Assembly (NCBI GenBank): GCA_002415855.1
Contig: DIAS01000126.1
Coordinates: 24,237 to 88,236, forward strand
Length of the DNA: 64,000 nucleotides
Reading direction: 5' to 3'
From: Bacteroidales bacterium UBA5072
GTDB lineage: Bacteria; Bacteroidota; Bacteroidia; Bacteroidales; UBA10428
Shown here: positions 9,713 to 19,042 of the stretch, one piece after another
Numbering within the stretch: position 1 is the first letter of the stretch
Layout: each line of letters begins with the position of its first letter
Notes under the pieces: generated by a model
What the model saw: only the letters and a program-made list of their open reading frames with translations
Databases searched by the model: none
Told to the model about the DNA's origin: nothing
Made by a program: the position numbers and the translations under genes

Positions 9713-9979
9713 ATGAAAAAAGGAATACATCCCGAAACATACAGGCTGGTGGCCTTCAGGGACATGTCAAACGGTCATACTTTCCTTACCAGATCAACTG
9801 CATCGTCAAGAGAAACTGTTACACTTGAGGATGGTATTGAATATCCGCTGGTTAAGCTTGAAATTTCCAATACTTCACATCCCTTTTATACAGGTAAGAT
9901 GAAACTGGTTGATACTGCAGGACGTGTGGATAAGTTCATGAATCGGTACAAAAGTCATTTCGACAAGAAAAAGAAATAG
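9713..9979 (+). CDS. rpmE2: 50S ribosomal protein L31, type B
   Basis: This 88-residue protein matches type B L31, with the opening MKKGIHPETYRLVAFRD, a SNTSHPFYTGK motif and a Lys-rich C-terminus. It is longer than type A L31 and has no cysteines, so it is the zinc-independent form. It sits in the large ribosomal subunit at the inter-subunit bridge. It has its own consensus promoter upstream and a strong terminator downstream, so it is probably a single-gene transcript. No other L31 gene is in the window; in Bacteroidota type B is often the standard copy. Confidence 0.95.
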   Translation: MKKGIHPETYRLVAFRDMSNGHTFLTRSTASSRETVTLEDGIEYPLVKLEISNTSHPFYTGKMKLVDTAGRVDKFMNRYKSHFDKKKK

Positions 9980-10008
9980 TGGAGGTTTTCCTCCTGCGAG
10001 CATACAAG

Positions 10009-10044
10009 GCTCCGTTTCATCTGCTGGGAAACGGAGCTTTTTTT
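10009..10044 (+). terminator. Rho-independent terminator of rpmE2
   Basis: A 10-bp perfect stem (GCTCCGTTTC / GAAACGGAGC) with a 9-base loop is followed by seven T residues. It lies 30 bases after the rpmE2 stop codon. Confidence 0.93.
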
Positions 10045-10103
10045 ATTCCCCGGCCGAAACTGAAAATTATTGAGTAACTTTACGCCATACCCGGTTATAT
10101 CCT

Positions 10104-11309
10104 ATGTCAGCCAACCACAGGAATTATATCGTTTTTGAAGATCTGCACCGTGACCATCTACTGCCCTTTGTTTTTACAAAGCCTGTTGCAGAAATTCGCA
10201 TTGGTATCCTGACCATCAGGGAAAAATGGGAAAAATGGAGCGGGCAGTCATTCTCACATCTTACACAGGAATACCTGCAGGAGAAATTTCCGCTTGTATC
10301 CGGAGAGGAAAACATCGTCATCAACGGCTCGGTTACGCCAAATGCTTCACTGGTTTCTGAGATCCAGGAATTAAACTGCAACGAAGCCCTCGTCAGGGAA
10401 AACTTGCTTGTTGCTGCATGTCTTGACCGCTTTTCGCTTGAAAACTTCGGCAGGCAGATACCTGAAGGATGCACGGTGAAACAGGTCCGCGCTGATTTTA
10501 GGCACATTTCAAAGCTGTGGCACATTTTTAAATTCAACGGAGAGGAATTGCAGTCTGACTTTTCCCTGATCACCGCCGGCCGGACCTCACAGCCCATCAG
10601 TACAACCAACCAGCTGATCAATCCCGAAAACATATTTGCAGAAGAGGGCGCCAGAGTAGAATGTTCAATAATCAATGCATCCACAGGACCTGTCTACATC
10701 GGCAGGAATTCGGAAATCATGGAAGGCGCGATTGTTCGCGGTTCACTGGCCCTTTGCGAGGGTGCAAAGATCAAGATGGGGGCAAGGATTTACGGACCAA
10801 CCACCATTGGCCCTTACTCCAAGGCTGGCGGGGAGGTGACGAATACTGTTTTCATGAGTTACACAAACAAGGTACACGATGGGTATATGGGAAATTCTGT
10901 GATCGGCGATTGGTGTAATATAGGAGCGGGTTCCAATACATCTAACCTGAAAAACAACTACACCCTGGTAAGGTTGTGGAATTATGCGACGGGCAGGGAG
11001 GAGGAGACAGGGCTGCAATTCTGCGGATTGTTTATGGGAGACTATTCAAGATGCGGTATCAATACCATGTTCAATACCGGTACAATTGTGGGGGTATCTT
11101 CGAACATTTACGGATCGGGGTACCCCGGTAGCTTTATTCCTTCTTTTTCGTGGGGAGGTGCGGCCGGATTTGAAACCTACAGGGTAGGGAAGGCCATTGA
11201 TACCATTGGCAACGGACTTTCACGCCGCCAGCTGGAGTTTACCGAAACTGATAAAAAAATAATCAACCGTGTTTTTTCGCTTACGGGCCGTTATCGTAAA
11301 TCCATATGA
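10104..11309 (+). CDS. GlmU-like sugar-phosphate nucleotidyl/acetyl-transferase (alternative Bacteroidota family)
   Basis: A 401-residue protein. The N-terminal part (NYIVFEDLHRDHLLPF, then a FTKPVAEIRIGILT stretch) is the signature of the alternative GlmU-like family found in Bacteroidota (TIGR03991 type). The C-terminal part, about residues 185-370, contains left-handed beta-helix hexapeptide repeats (VYIGRNSEIMEGAIVRGS, TTIGPYSKAGGEV). In this family the enzyme is thought to make UDP-GlcNAc or a related nucleotide sugar for the cell wall, but N-terminal catalytic residues are diverged from classical GlmU. Cytoplasmic. It stands alone, between the rpmE2 terminator and lon. Confidence 0.82.
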   Translation: MSANHRNYIVFEDLHRDHLLPFVFTKPVAEIRIGILTIREKWEKWSGQSFSHLTQEYLQEKFPLVSGEENIVINGSVTPNASLVSEIQELNCNEALVRENLLVAACLDRFSLENFGRQIPEGCTVKQVRADFRHISKLWHIFKFNGEELQSDFSLITAGRTSQPISTTNQLINPENIFAEEGARVECSIINASTGPVYIGRNSEIMEGAIVRGSLALCEGAKIKMGARIYGPTTIGPYSKAGGEVTNTVFMSYTNKVHDGYMGNSVIGDWCNIGAGSNTSNLKNNYTLVRLWNYATGREEETGLQFCGLFMGDYSRCGINTMFNTGTIVGVSSNIYGSGYPGSFIPSFSWGGAAGFETYRVGKAIDTIGNGLSRRQLEFTETDKKIINRVFSLTGRYRKSI

Positions 11310-11441
11310 TTTGAACATGTGATCAGCCGCCTCTTGTCGCAACATGGCATGAAGATTGTCTGTAAGAAACAGAACAAAAGAATCGGCTCCCGGCTGACAA
11401 TTTGTCTTTTAATTTGTTAATCTCACAAGTGGATTGTTTTT

Positions 11442-13898
11442 ATGAGTAAAATACAGGATAAGAAAAGAAACGAATTATTTCTGTCGTCACATGTTAATGA
11501 AGACACCGACTTTATCCCACTTATATCTGAAGAGGATGAGGAAAGCATTAGCCTTACCAAAGTTCCGGAAACATTGCCCATCCTCCCCCTCAGGAACACG
11601 GTTCTGTTCCCTGGCGTGATCATACCCATCACCGTTGGCCGCGATAAATCCATGAAACTGGTCAGGGATCTTTATCAGAAGACCAAGATTATCGGAACGG
11701 TTGCGCAGAAGGACCCGAATGTTGATGATCCAGGCCCGGATGAAATGTTTAAGGTAGGAACGGTTGCCCAGTTACTCAGGATCCTTGAAATGCCTGATGG
11801 CAGCACTTCCGTGATCATACAGGGAAAAAAGCGGTTCAGTATTAAGGAAGTCGTTGCTTCAGAACCTTATTATATAGCCAGGGTAAGTGCGCTCGAAGAT
11901 GTCAAACCCCGCAGGAAGGACCATGAGTTTGAAGCCATTGTCGGCTCATTGAAGGACCTGTCGCTTAAAATCATCAAACTTTCCAGCAACATACCTCCTG
12001 AAACTTCTTTTGCCGTTAAGAATATTGAAAGTTCGGCTTTTCTGATAAATTTTATCAGTAGCAACAGTGATATCAGGATGCTAGAAAAGCAGCATCTGCT
12101 GGAACAAAACAACCTGAAGAAAAGAGCCATTGCCTTGCTGCAATACCTGGCGCGTGAGGTTCAGATGCTTGAGCTGAAGCACGATATCCAGACCAAGGTC
12201 AAGATAGATATGGACCAGCAGCAACGGGAATACTTTCTGCATCAACAGATGAAAACCATCCAGGACGAACTGGGTGGAAATCCTGTTGAACAGGAGATTG
12301 AAGAACTCAAGGCAAAAGCCAGGAAGAAAAAATGGAGCAGGGATACCGGAACTACTTTCTACAAGGAAGTAGACAAATTAACCCGTCTCAATCCGGCAAC
12401 CGGTGAATACTCGGTTCAGCTCAACTATCTGCAGACATTGTTGGAACTGCCGTGGAATGAATATACCAGGGACAATTTCGATCTGAAGAGAGCGCAGAAA
12501 ATCCTGGACAGAGACCATTTTGGCCTTGAGAAGGTCAAGGACAGGATCATTGAGCATCTAGCCGTACTGAAGCTGAAAGGGGACATGAAATCACCCATCA
12601 TTTGCCTCTACGGGCCACCGGGTGTGGGCAAGACCTCGCTGGGGAAATCAGTGGCCAAGGCCCTTAACCGGAAATATATCAGAATGTCGCTCGGAGGTCT
12701 GCACGATGAGGCTGAAATTCGCGGACACCGCAAAACATATATCGGCGCCATGCCAGGACGCATAATCCAGAGTCTGAAAAAAATCAAATCAGCCAATCCG
12801 GTTTTCGTCCTCGACGAAATTGACAAGGTAGGCAGGGATTTTCATGGCGATCCGGCCTCTGCTCTTCTGGAAGTTCTGGACCCTGAACAAAACAGCACCT
12901 TTTATGATAATTTTATCGAACTCGAATTTGATTTATCGAAGGTTTTGTTTATTGCCACCGCCAATACCACCAGTACGATCAATCCTGCATTACTTGACAG
13001 GATGGAACTGATCAATGTAAGCGGATACATCATAGAGGAAAAGGTCGAGATTGCCAGGCGGCACCTGGTACCCAAAGAATTGAAAAACCACGGGTTATCA
13101 TCCAAAGCACTTTCTCTTTCGAAGAAAATACTGGAATACCTCGTCGAAAATTATACACGTGAATCCGGTGTCCGTGAACTGGATAAGACACTGGCAAAAC
13201 TCGTCAGGGTTATTGCCAAGAAAGTGGCCATTGGCGAAAGTTACAACAGGTATCTTTCCATCCCTGATTTAGAGCTGATCCTGGGTGCACCCAAGTACCT
13301 CAGCGATAAGTACCAGGGGAATGATATTGCAGGAGTCGTTACCGGTCTGGCCTGGACAGCTGCAGGAGGAGAGATCTTATTCATTGAAACCAGTCTTAGC
13401 AAAGGTAAAGGAAATCTCACCCTTACCGGTAACCTGGGTGATGTGATGAAGGAATCAGCCGTAATTGCCCTGGAATATATCAAGTCACACATCGAATTTC
13501 TCGATCTGTCACCCGACATCTTTGAAAACTGGAATATTCATGTTCACATCCCCGAGGGTGCCATACCCAAGGATGGACCTTCGGCCGGGATTACCATGGC
13601 AACATCCATGGCTTCCGCCATGACACAGCGCAAGGTTAAGAATCAGATTGCCATGACGGGTGAAATTACCTTACGCGGCAGGGTGCTGCCGGTCGGTGGT
13701 ATCAAGGAAAAGATCCTGGCTGCCAAACGCGCCAACCTGAAGGAGATCATACTTTCTGAAGAGAACCGGAAGGACATTCAGGAAATTAATGAAATATACC
13801 TCAGAGGCCTCACGTTCCATTATGTCAGCAATATCATGCAGGTATTCGAACTGGCATTGCTGAATGAAAAAGTGAATAAACCGGTCAAAATTGCCTGA
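11442..13898 (+). CDS. lon: ATP-dependent protease Lon
   Basis: An 818-residue cytoplasmic quality-control protease. It has the N-terminal LON substrate-binding domain (about 45-250, LPILPLRNTVLFPG), a coiled-coil linker, an AAA+ module with Walker A GPPGVGKTS (Lys397) and Walker B VFVLDEIDK, and the C-terminal serine-lysine protease domain with Ser714 (DGPSAG) and Lys757 (GGIKEK, placed by the 43-residue spacing seen in E. coli Lon). The length is normal. It degrades damaged and regulatory proteins as a homohexamer. Monocistronic context; the start follows a 132-base gap with no clean promoter match. Confidence 0.97.
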   Translation: MSKIQDKKRNELFLSSHVNEDTDFIPLISEEDEESISLTKVPETLPILPLRNTVLFPGVIIPITVGRDKSMKLVRDLYQKTKIIGTVAQKDPNVDDPGPDEMFKVGTVAQLLRILEMPDGSTSVIIQGKKRFSIKEVVASEPYYIARVSALEDVKPRRKDHEFEAIVGSLKDLSLKIIKLSSNIPPETSFAVKNIESSAFLINFISSNSDIRMLEKQHLLEQNNLKKRAIALLQYLAREVQMLELKHDIQTKVKIDMDQQQREYFLHQQMKTIQDELGGNPVEQEIEELKAKARKKKWSRDTGTTFYKEVDKLTRLNPATGEYSVQLNYLQTLLELPWNEYTRDNFDLKRAQKILDRDHFGLEKVKDRIIEHLAVLKLKGDMKSPIICLYGPPGVGKTSLGKSVAKALNRKYIRMSLGGLHDEAEIRGHRKTYIGAMPGRIIQSLKKIKSANPVFVLDEIDKVGRDFHGDPASALLEVLDPEQNSTFYDNFIELEFDLSKVLFIATANTTSTINPALLDRMELINVSGYIIEEKVEIARRHLVPKELKNHGLSSKALSLSKKILEYLVENYTRESGVRELDKTLAKLVRVIAKKVAIGESYNRYLSIPDLELILGAPKYLSDKYQGNDIAGVVTGLAWTAAGGEILFIETSLSKGKGNLTLTGNLGDVMKESAVIALEYIKSHIEFLDLSPDIFENWNIHVHIPEGAIPKDGPSAGITMATSMASAMTQRKVKNQIAMTGEITLRGRVLPVGGIKEKILAAKRANLKEIILSEENRKDIQEINEIYLRGLTFHYVSNIMQVFELALLNEKVNKPVKIA

Positions 13899-13981
13899 TA
13901 CCGGTATGAAACTGCCTTTCGCCGATTTCTGATTTCTTATTTGGCAAACATGCCCTTACTTTAACTAAAATTTAAAAATAT

Positions 13982-14515
13982 ATGAAAATGGCACCAGGAT
14001 TATTTTGGGGTGTGTTGCTTGTCCTGATTGGATTGGCAGCCATATTTCGAGTGATTTTCGATGTAAATCTCTTCGGCGTTCTCTTCGCTTTCTTCCTGAT
14101 TTTTGTGGGGATCAGCCTGCTGGTTGGCAAACCCTGGATGTTTCACCAACAGAAAGGAGAACAAAATACCATGTTCGGAGAACAGAAGATGAATGATCAG
14201 CCGCGTGACAATGCAGAGTATAATGTGATCTTTGGACGGTCGGTGTATGATTTCAGGAGTATTCAATTCCCGGATAAGGAGCCGATCAGGATCAAGATCA
14301 ATACTGTGTTCGGGAACTCTGTTATTCTGATCAACAAGAATACTGCAGTTAAGATAAAATCTGACGCAGTATTTGCCGGTGCTTCCATGCCCGACGGTAA
14401 TTCCGTAGCGTTTGGCAGCATTCAGTATGCAACGGACACCTTCGCCGTTGCACTTAATCACCTGTATATTGATGCGCCGGTTGTGTTTGGTGCGTTGCAG
14501 GTAAAGGCCGAATAG
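13982..14515 (+). CDS. LiaF-like membrane protein
   Basis: This 177-residue protein has two N-terminal membrane helices (about 7-25 and 30-48) and a soluble C-terminal beta-rich domain resembling the LiaF/YvqF C-terminal domain (NVIFGRS, INTVFGNS, DAVFAGAS and VVFGALQ repeats). In Firmicutes LiaF modulates a cell-envelope stress kinase. In Bacteroidota the role is not established and no LiaRS pair is nearby. Single-gene unit between lon and a strong terminator. Confidence 0.78.
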   Translation: MKMAPGLFWGVLLVLIGLAAIFRVIFDVNLFGVLFAFFLIFVGISLLVGKPWMFHQQKGEQNTMFGEQKMNDQPRDNAEYNVIFGRSVYDFRSIQFPDKEPIRIKINTVFGNSVILINKNTAVKIKSDAVFAGASMPDGNSVAFGSIQYATDTFAVALNHLYIDAPVVFGALQVKAE

Positions 14516-14540
14516 CGTGCCGGAACCCTGGTACTGGATA

Positions 14541-14566
14541 AACCCCGTCATTGGCGGGGTTTTTTT
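14541..14566 (+). terminator. Rho-independent terminator of the LiaF-like gene
   Basis: A 7-bp perfect stem (AACCCCG / CGGGGTT) with a 7-base loop is followed by a run of T. It lies 25 bases after the stop codon at 14515. Confidence 0.9.
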
Positions 14567-14646
14567 AGGCTGTTACGAACCGGTAAAAGTTGTTTTATAT
14601 CTGCAGATAAATCCTTAAGTTTACTGCAATCAATACACCTTTCCCC

Positions 14647-15120
14647 ATGTCGGATGATAAAATAAAAATCGCAGTATTTCCGGGGTCTTTTGATCCTTTT
14701 ACCATTGGTCATGAATCGGTCGTGCGCCGGGCGCTTGATATGTTCGATAAGGTGATCATTGGTATCGGATTCAACACCACAAAATCCCGATTCTTCTCCA
14801 TAGAAAGAACTACGGAAGCTATCCAGAGGGTATTCAAAGATACCAGAGGGAGGGTGGAGATTAAGGTTTTCAAAGGACTGACAGTTGATTTCTGCAAAAG
14901 TGAAAATTCCCGTTATATATTAAGAGGACTCCGTACTGCTGCGGACTTTGAATATGAGCGAGCCATTGCGCAAACCAACAAAGCCATGTATCCCGAGATT
15001 GAAACTGTTTTTTTGCTTACGCTTCCCCAGCACACCTATGTTAATTCCTCCATTATTCGTGAGATCATCAAACAGGGCGGAGATGCGAGCCTCTTCCTGC
15101 CCAGAGACTACAAGATATAG
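14647..15120 (+). CDS. coaD: Phosphopantetheine adenylyltransferase
   Basis: A 157-residue enzyme of coenzyme A synthesis that adenylylates 4'-phosphopantetheine to dephospho-CoA. The nucleotidyltransferase motif GSFDPFTIGH (His22) is at the N-terminus, followed by YILRGLRTAADFEYE and the SSIIREI phosphate-binding motif near 135. Length and motif order are standard for CoaD. The next gene begins 15 bases downstream and is probably co-transcribed. Confidence 0.96.
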   Translation: MSDDKIKIAVFPGSFDPFTIGHESVVRRALDMFDKVIIGIGFNTTKSRFFSIERTTEAIQRVFKDTRGRVEIKVFKGLTVDFCKSENSRYILRGLRTAADFEYERAIAQTNKAMYPEIETVFLLTLPQHTYVNSSIIREIIKQGGDASLFLPRDYKI

Positions 15121-15135
15121 CTGAAGCAAGAAGCC

Positions 15136-16551
15136 ATGCAAGCCTTACGTTCCCTATGGTTCATCTTCATGATTTGTCCTGCAGGTTATCCGGCAGTGGC
15201 CCAGCAAACAATCGTTGCCGGGCATGCGCCTTCATATGCCAACACGGAACTCACCTTTTACAGCACCGCCGACTGGATCAGCGGAACGGAATCGATAGCC
15301 GGACATTGCAGGGTTTCCGACTCGGGTGATTTCCACCTGACTCTGCAATTGAACAGTACAACGCAGCTGCATTCCTGGCTGGGTATTTACCAGGGATATT
15401 TCTTCGCTGAACCGGGGAAAACATACCAGCTGGTGCTACCTGAGAGAAAGGAAAAATCGCCGGAAGATCTGCTGAATCCTTATTTCGAACCGGTCGAAAT
15501 TCATCTGGGGCTTACCAACTTCAGCAGCGAAGATCTGAACATGCAAATCATGATGTTTGATGATGCTTTCATTCCCTATTATGATAAACATGTGAACAAG
15601 GTACATGTAAAGCCTGATCTTCAGAAGCTGGAGGACGACATCAGCCAGATTGAAGCTCCCTTTACGGGCTACACGGGTAGTTATTTCCATGAATACCGGC
15701 GATATCACTATGGGTTTCTGAAGTTGCTGGCCAATCAGCAAAGGGTACAAAGTCTGTCGGATGAATACTTCAACAACTATCCAGTGTTATATTCAAATCC
15801 CGCATATGCCGATCTGTTCAACCAGGTATTCAGCAAGTACTTCATATTCCTTGGCCGGACTGAAGCAGGACAGCAGATCTATAAAGATATCAACCAGACA
15901 GGAAGTTACAGCGCTCTGAAAAAAACACTCATGAAATCAGGGAATTTCAGCAATGATACCCTCACCGAACTGGTTGTGCTGAAGCAGTTGCATGATGAAT
16001 TTTATGGCAGCCAGTTCTCACGGGCCGGACTGCTCAGGATTCTCGATACGCTCAGGCTTACTACGAACATTGAAGAGCATAAAAGCATTGCAAACATCAT
16101 TTACCACAAGATTACGCGCCTGCTGGCCGGCTTTGAGCCACCGCAATTTGAACTATATGATACGGACAATAAACTGGTCAGGCTCTCTGATTACAGGGGC
16201 AAATATGTCTACCTGAACTTCTGTACCTGCCAGAGTTACACTTGTCTGAACGAGTTCAGCATGCTGGTCGATCTAAATAAACAATTCGGTGACAAGCTCT
16301 CCATCGTGACAATCGCTACGGATCCCATGGAAGAATTGCTCCGGCAATTCCTGTCGAGAAATAAGTACAACTGGAAATTCCTCCACTATGACAACCAGCC
16401 TGATATTCTTAAAGAATATGATATCAGGGCATTCCCGACATATTTCCTGATCGGGCCGGATGGCAAACTGATCTATTCGCCAGCGCTTTCCCCGGCCGAG
16501 AACTTCGGGCAGAGATTATTCGAGGTCATGAGAGCCAAGGGAGATTTATAA
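15136..16551 (+). CDS. Exported thioredoxin-fold protein (TlpA/ResA-like) with SxxC site
   Basis: A 471-residue protein with a signal peptide (about 1-22), a beta-rich DUF4369-like region (about 25-120), a helical middle, and a C-terminal thioredoxin domain (about 335-471) with the cis-proline motif FPTYFLIGPDG. The usual CxxC is replaced: the aligned active site reads Ser367-Tyr-Thr-Cys370, with two extra cysteines just before it (Cys363, Cys365). It is therefore not a standard thiol-disulfide oxidoreductase; it may be a monothiol or structural variant. It follows coaD by 15 bases. Its last 6 bases overlap the convergent NUDIX gene. Confidence 0.85.
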   Translation: MQALRSLWFIFMICPAGYPAVAQQTIVAGHAPSYANTELTFYSTADWISGTESIAGHCRVSDSGDFHLTLQLNSTTQLHSWLGIYQGYFFAEPGKTYQLVLPERKEKSPEDLLNPYFEPVEIHLGLTNFSSEDLNMQIMMFDDAFIPYYDKHVNKVHVKPDLQKLEDDISQIEAPFTGYTGSYFHEYRRYHYGFLKLLANQQRVQSLSDEYFNNYPVLYSNPAYADLFNQVFSKYFIFLGRTEAGQQIYKDINQTGSYSALKKTLMKSGNFSNDTLTELVVLKQLHDEFYGSQFSRAGLLRILDTLRLTTNIEEHKSIANIIYHKITRLLAGFEPPQFELYDTDNKLVRLSDYRGKYVYLNFCTCQSYTCLNEFSMLVDLNKQFGDKLSIVTIATDPMEELLRQFLSRNKYNWKFLHYDNQPDILKEYDIRAFPTYFLIGPDGKLIYSPALSPAENFGQRLFEVMRAKGDL

Positions 16552-17160
16552 AAGGTCGTTGTATTTGAGGACATCGAGGACTGCCAGGTAAGTGTTCCCG
16601 GTTATGGTTCCCAGGTCCTCCCGGCTTATCCACCTGATCTCGGTAATATCCTCATCCAGCTGTGGGATGGGTTTTTCATCACCGGGGTATACCATTTCAA
16701 ACCAGCTTGTCCTTTTTAATATGGTTTGTTCATCAATAAAATAGGAATGGTAAGTAGACAACATGGGATTGACAATCTCAAGACCGTGCAGACCGCATTC
16801 CTCTGTGACCTCTCTGATGGCAGCCTGTTCAAATGTTTCATTGCGGTTGACCTTCCCTTTTGGCAAATCCCATTTTCCGCGCCTTTTCATGATCAGGTAT
16901 TTCCCTTCATTGTCGCGGACCAGTCCTCCTGCCGCATACACCTGCTGGAAACACGATTTGAACCGTTCCCGCAACTCATCAATATCATGGTGGAATATGA
17001 ATAAGGTATCGATACGTTTCAGCTTCCAATAGAATGCAATGAGTTCTTTCAGGTCATCCACATTCCGGTACTTATAGAATAAGCCATGCCTCAGCTGAAA
17101 GTTCCGTATGAAGTCATCCGTCAGTAGTACAATCCTCTCGTTAAAAAAAACTTTGTACAT
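16546..17160 (-). CDS. NUDIX hydrolase
   Basis: A 204-residue protein. The NUDIX box sits near residues 120-142 (GKVNRNETFEQAAIREVTEE, then CGL), preceded by KWDLPKGK. The N-terminal 80 residues (beginning MYKVFFNERIVLLTD) form an extension typical of a Bacteroidota group of unknown substrate; family members hydrolyse nucleoside diphosphates linked to other groups. The start codon lies only 7 bases from the divergent pyrE start, so its promoter must lie inside pyrE or the mRNA is nearly leaderless. The 3' end overlaps the thioredoxin-fold gene by 6 bases. Confidence 0.9.
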   Translation of the reverse strand: MYKVFFNERIVLLTDDFIRNFQLRHGLFYKYRNVDDLKELIAFYWKLKRIDTLFIFHHDIDELRERFKSCFQQVYAAGGLVRDNEGKYLIMKRRGKWDLPKGKVNRNETFEQAAIREVTEECGLHGLEIVNPMLSTYHSYFIDEQTILKRTSWFEMVYPGDEKPIPQLDEDITEIRWISREDLGTITGNTYLAVLDVLKYNDLL

Positions 17161-17167
17161 TTACCAC

Positions 17168-17809
17168 ATGAAAAATAATGAAAATACCATCGCGAGCTTA
17201 TTGTTACAATGCAAGGCCATTAAACTTAATCCTGAAAAGCCCTTCCATTGGGCCTCAGGCTGGTTATCACCTATATATTGCGACAACCGTAAAACATTGG
17301 CTTACCCTGATATACGAAACTTGATCAAATATAGTTTTGCAGATTTAATAAAAGAAAAATACTTTTCAACAGAGGCAATTGCAGGCGTTGCTACTGGCGC
17401 AATAGCACAGGGTGCCCTTGTGGCCGACATGCTGGGTTTGCCATTTATGTATGTTCGTTCTGAAGCCAAGGGCCATGGCCTTGAAAACCTGATTGAGGGA
17501 GATCCCAAGCCGGGTCAGAAGGTTGTTGTGATTGAAGACCTTATTTCTACAGGCGGGAGCAGTCTCAAAGCTGTTAATGCTTTGAGGCAGTGCGGCTGTG
17601 AAGTTCTTGGTATGGCAGCTGTTTTTACCTATGGCTTTCCCGGGGCTCAGGAGAGCTTTAAACAAGCCGCCTGCACCCTTTATACGCTGAGCAATTATGA
17701 AGCCATGTTGGAACTTGCCCTGGAAACAGGGTACATAAAGAAGGAAAACATGGAGACACTTAGCGAGTGGAGGCATTCGCCGGAAACCTGGGGGAGAAAC
17801 CTGCAATAG
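17168..17809 (+). CDS. pyrE: Orotate phosphoribosyltransferase
   Basis: A 213-residue enzyme of pyrimidine synthesis that joins orotate and PRPP to give OMP. The N-terminus (CKAIKLNPEKPFHWASGW, then SPIYCDNR) and the PRPP-binding loop VVVIEDLISTGGSS are diagnostic. I chose the ATG at 17168; the frame extends back to 17108 but that part overlaps the divergent NUDIX gene and lacks family similarity. A near-consensus -7 element (AAACTTTG, 17148-17155) lies inside the NUDIX coding region. It is followed at 19 bases by a small SRPBCC-like gene. Confidence 0.96.
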   Translation: MKNNENTIASLLLQCKAIKLNPEKPFHWASGWLSPIYCDNRKTLAYPDIRNLIKYSFADLIKEKYFSTEAIAGVATGAIAQGALVADMLGLPFMYVRSEAKGHGLENLIEGDPKPGQKVVVIEDLISTGGSSLKAVNALRQCGCEVLGMAAVFTYGFPGAQESFKQAACTLYTLSNYEAMLELALETGYIKKENMETLSEWRHSPETWGRNLQ

Positions 17810-17828
17810 AGCCATTAAGAAAAAACTT

Positions 17829-18239
17829 ATGTTAAAACTTGAAAGCAAAAACGGCACCGCAAATGGCAGTCAGTTGGCTGTTTATCAATACCTTTCCAAT
17901 TTCAGGAATTTTGCCCACATGCTCCCTGCAGAGCAGCTCAACAACCTGGAGGTTACCGGTGATACAATCCGGTTTGCGATCAGCGGGTTAGGAATGATCG
18001 GGTTAAAATTAAGCGAAAAAAAGCCATACGAGCAGTTCGTTGTCAGGGGAACCGAGGACAGCTCTGCGGATTTCACCATCTGGGTCAATATTGCAGCGGA
18101 ATCTGAAAGGCAATCAAGGGTAAATCTTGTTCTGGAGGCCAATCTCAATATGTTTATCGAAATGATGGCCAGGGGGCCACTGCAAAAGTTTGCAGATATG
18201 ATTATTGATAAGATTACCGCATTGGAGTTTAAGGAATAA
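17829..18239 (+). CDS. SRPBCC-like conserved protein downstream of pyrE
   Basis: A 136-residue soluble protein that opens MLKLESKNGTANGSQLAVY and whose strand-helix pattern, ending in a long C-terminal helix, suggests the START/SRPBCC lipid- or ligand-binding fold. I do not know a characterised member. It starts 19 bases after pyrE and should be on the same transcript; a role tied to pyrimidine synthesis is only positional inference. It converges with birA, 44 bases away, with no clear terminator between. Confidence 0.7.
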   Translation: MLKLESKNGTANGSQLAVYQYLSNFRNFAHMLPAEQLNNLEVTGDTIRFAISGLGMIGLKLSEKKPYEQFVVRGTEDSSADFTIWVNIAAESERQSRVNLVLEANLNMFIEMMARGPLQKFADMIIDKITALEFKE

Positions 18240-18283
18240 CAGTCAGGAACTTCCGCATGAAAGACCGGCTTTGGCTGTGAAAA

Positions 18284-19042
18284 TTATGTGATAAACGTAA
18301 TTTCTTTAAAGCCATAGTGCCTTAGCGTGCCATCATGTCGCAATACCATCAGTTCTCCCGATTCCGCCACATCTATGATTCTTCCTTCAAAGGTACCGGA
18401 TGAATCACTGTAGGTTGCCCATTTATTCAATCCAAGGAGATTATTCAGATACCTGGTCTTAATTTCAGGGAACCGTTCACTGTATAAGAGGGCAATGTGG
18501 CCATTCAGTGAGTGCAATAAACCAGCCAACATGTCTGGAATATCAAAATCGCGGCCGACAGCATTTCGGAGGGAGGCTGGATTTGGTATGCCAGGCGGGA
18601 ATTCCCGCTGGTTAACATTCACACCGATACCCACAACCGAAGTACGCAGGTTTCTGTCAAGTATAGAATTCTCAATGAGGATTCCCGCCACTTTTTGTCC
18701 CCTGAGCAGGATATCATTTGGCCATTTGATGGTAACAGGTTGTGCAAAAGGTAAAAGAAAATCGAGGAGGGCATTGGAAACACACATGCTGAGGTAAAAC
18801 TGGCGCTCCGCTTGCAAAAATTCAGGGCGAAGAACAACACTGAGCAGGAGATTGCATCCGGCATCGCTGACCCAACTGTTACCTCCCTGTCCCTTACCAT
18901 GTGTCTGATGACCTGCCAAAATTACAGTGCCCTCTTTCACCTGGGTGCTTCTTAGCAGTTGTGCTGCATAAATATTTGTCGAATCCACCGATTCAAGTTG
19001 TATCAAGGGATTCCCTATTGTAATATTTTTCATTTCAGTCAT
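18284..19042 (-). CDS. birA: Biotin--[acetyl-CoA-carboxylase] ligase
   Basis: A 252-residue enzyme that attaches biotin to the carboxyl carrier protein. It has the LESVDSTN motif, the biotinyl-AMP loop GKGQGGNSW (the GRGRxGRxW loop in Bacteroidota form), KWPNDI and the QKVAGILIE lysine motif, then a small C-terminal SH3-like domain. There is no N-terminal HTH, so unlike E. coli BirA it cannot act as a DNA-binding repressor. The ATG at 19042 is used here; a second ATG at 19033 is possible. Divergent from rsfS. Confidence 0.95.
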   Translation of the reverse strand: MTEMKNITIGNPLIQLESVDSTNIYAAQLLRSTQVKEGTVILAGHQTHGKGQGGNSWVSDAGCNLLLSVVLRPEFLQAERQFYLSMCVSNALLDFLLPFAQPVTIKWPNDILLRGQKVAGILIENSILDRNLRTSVVGIGVNVNQREFPPGIPNPASLRNAVGRDFDIPDMLAGLLHSLNGHIALLYSERFPEIKTRYLNNLLGLNKWATYSDSSGTFEGRIIDVAESGELMVLRHDGTLRHYGFKEITFIT

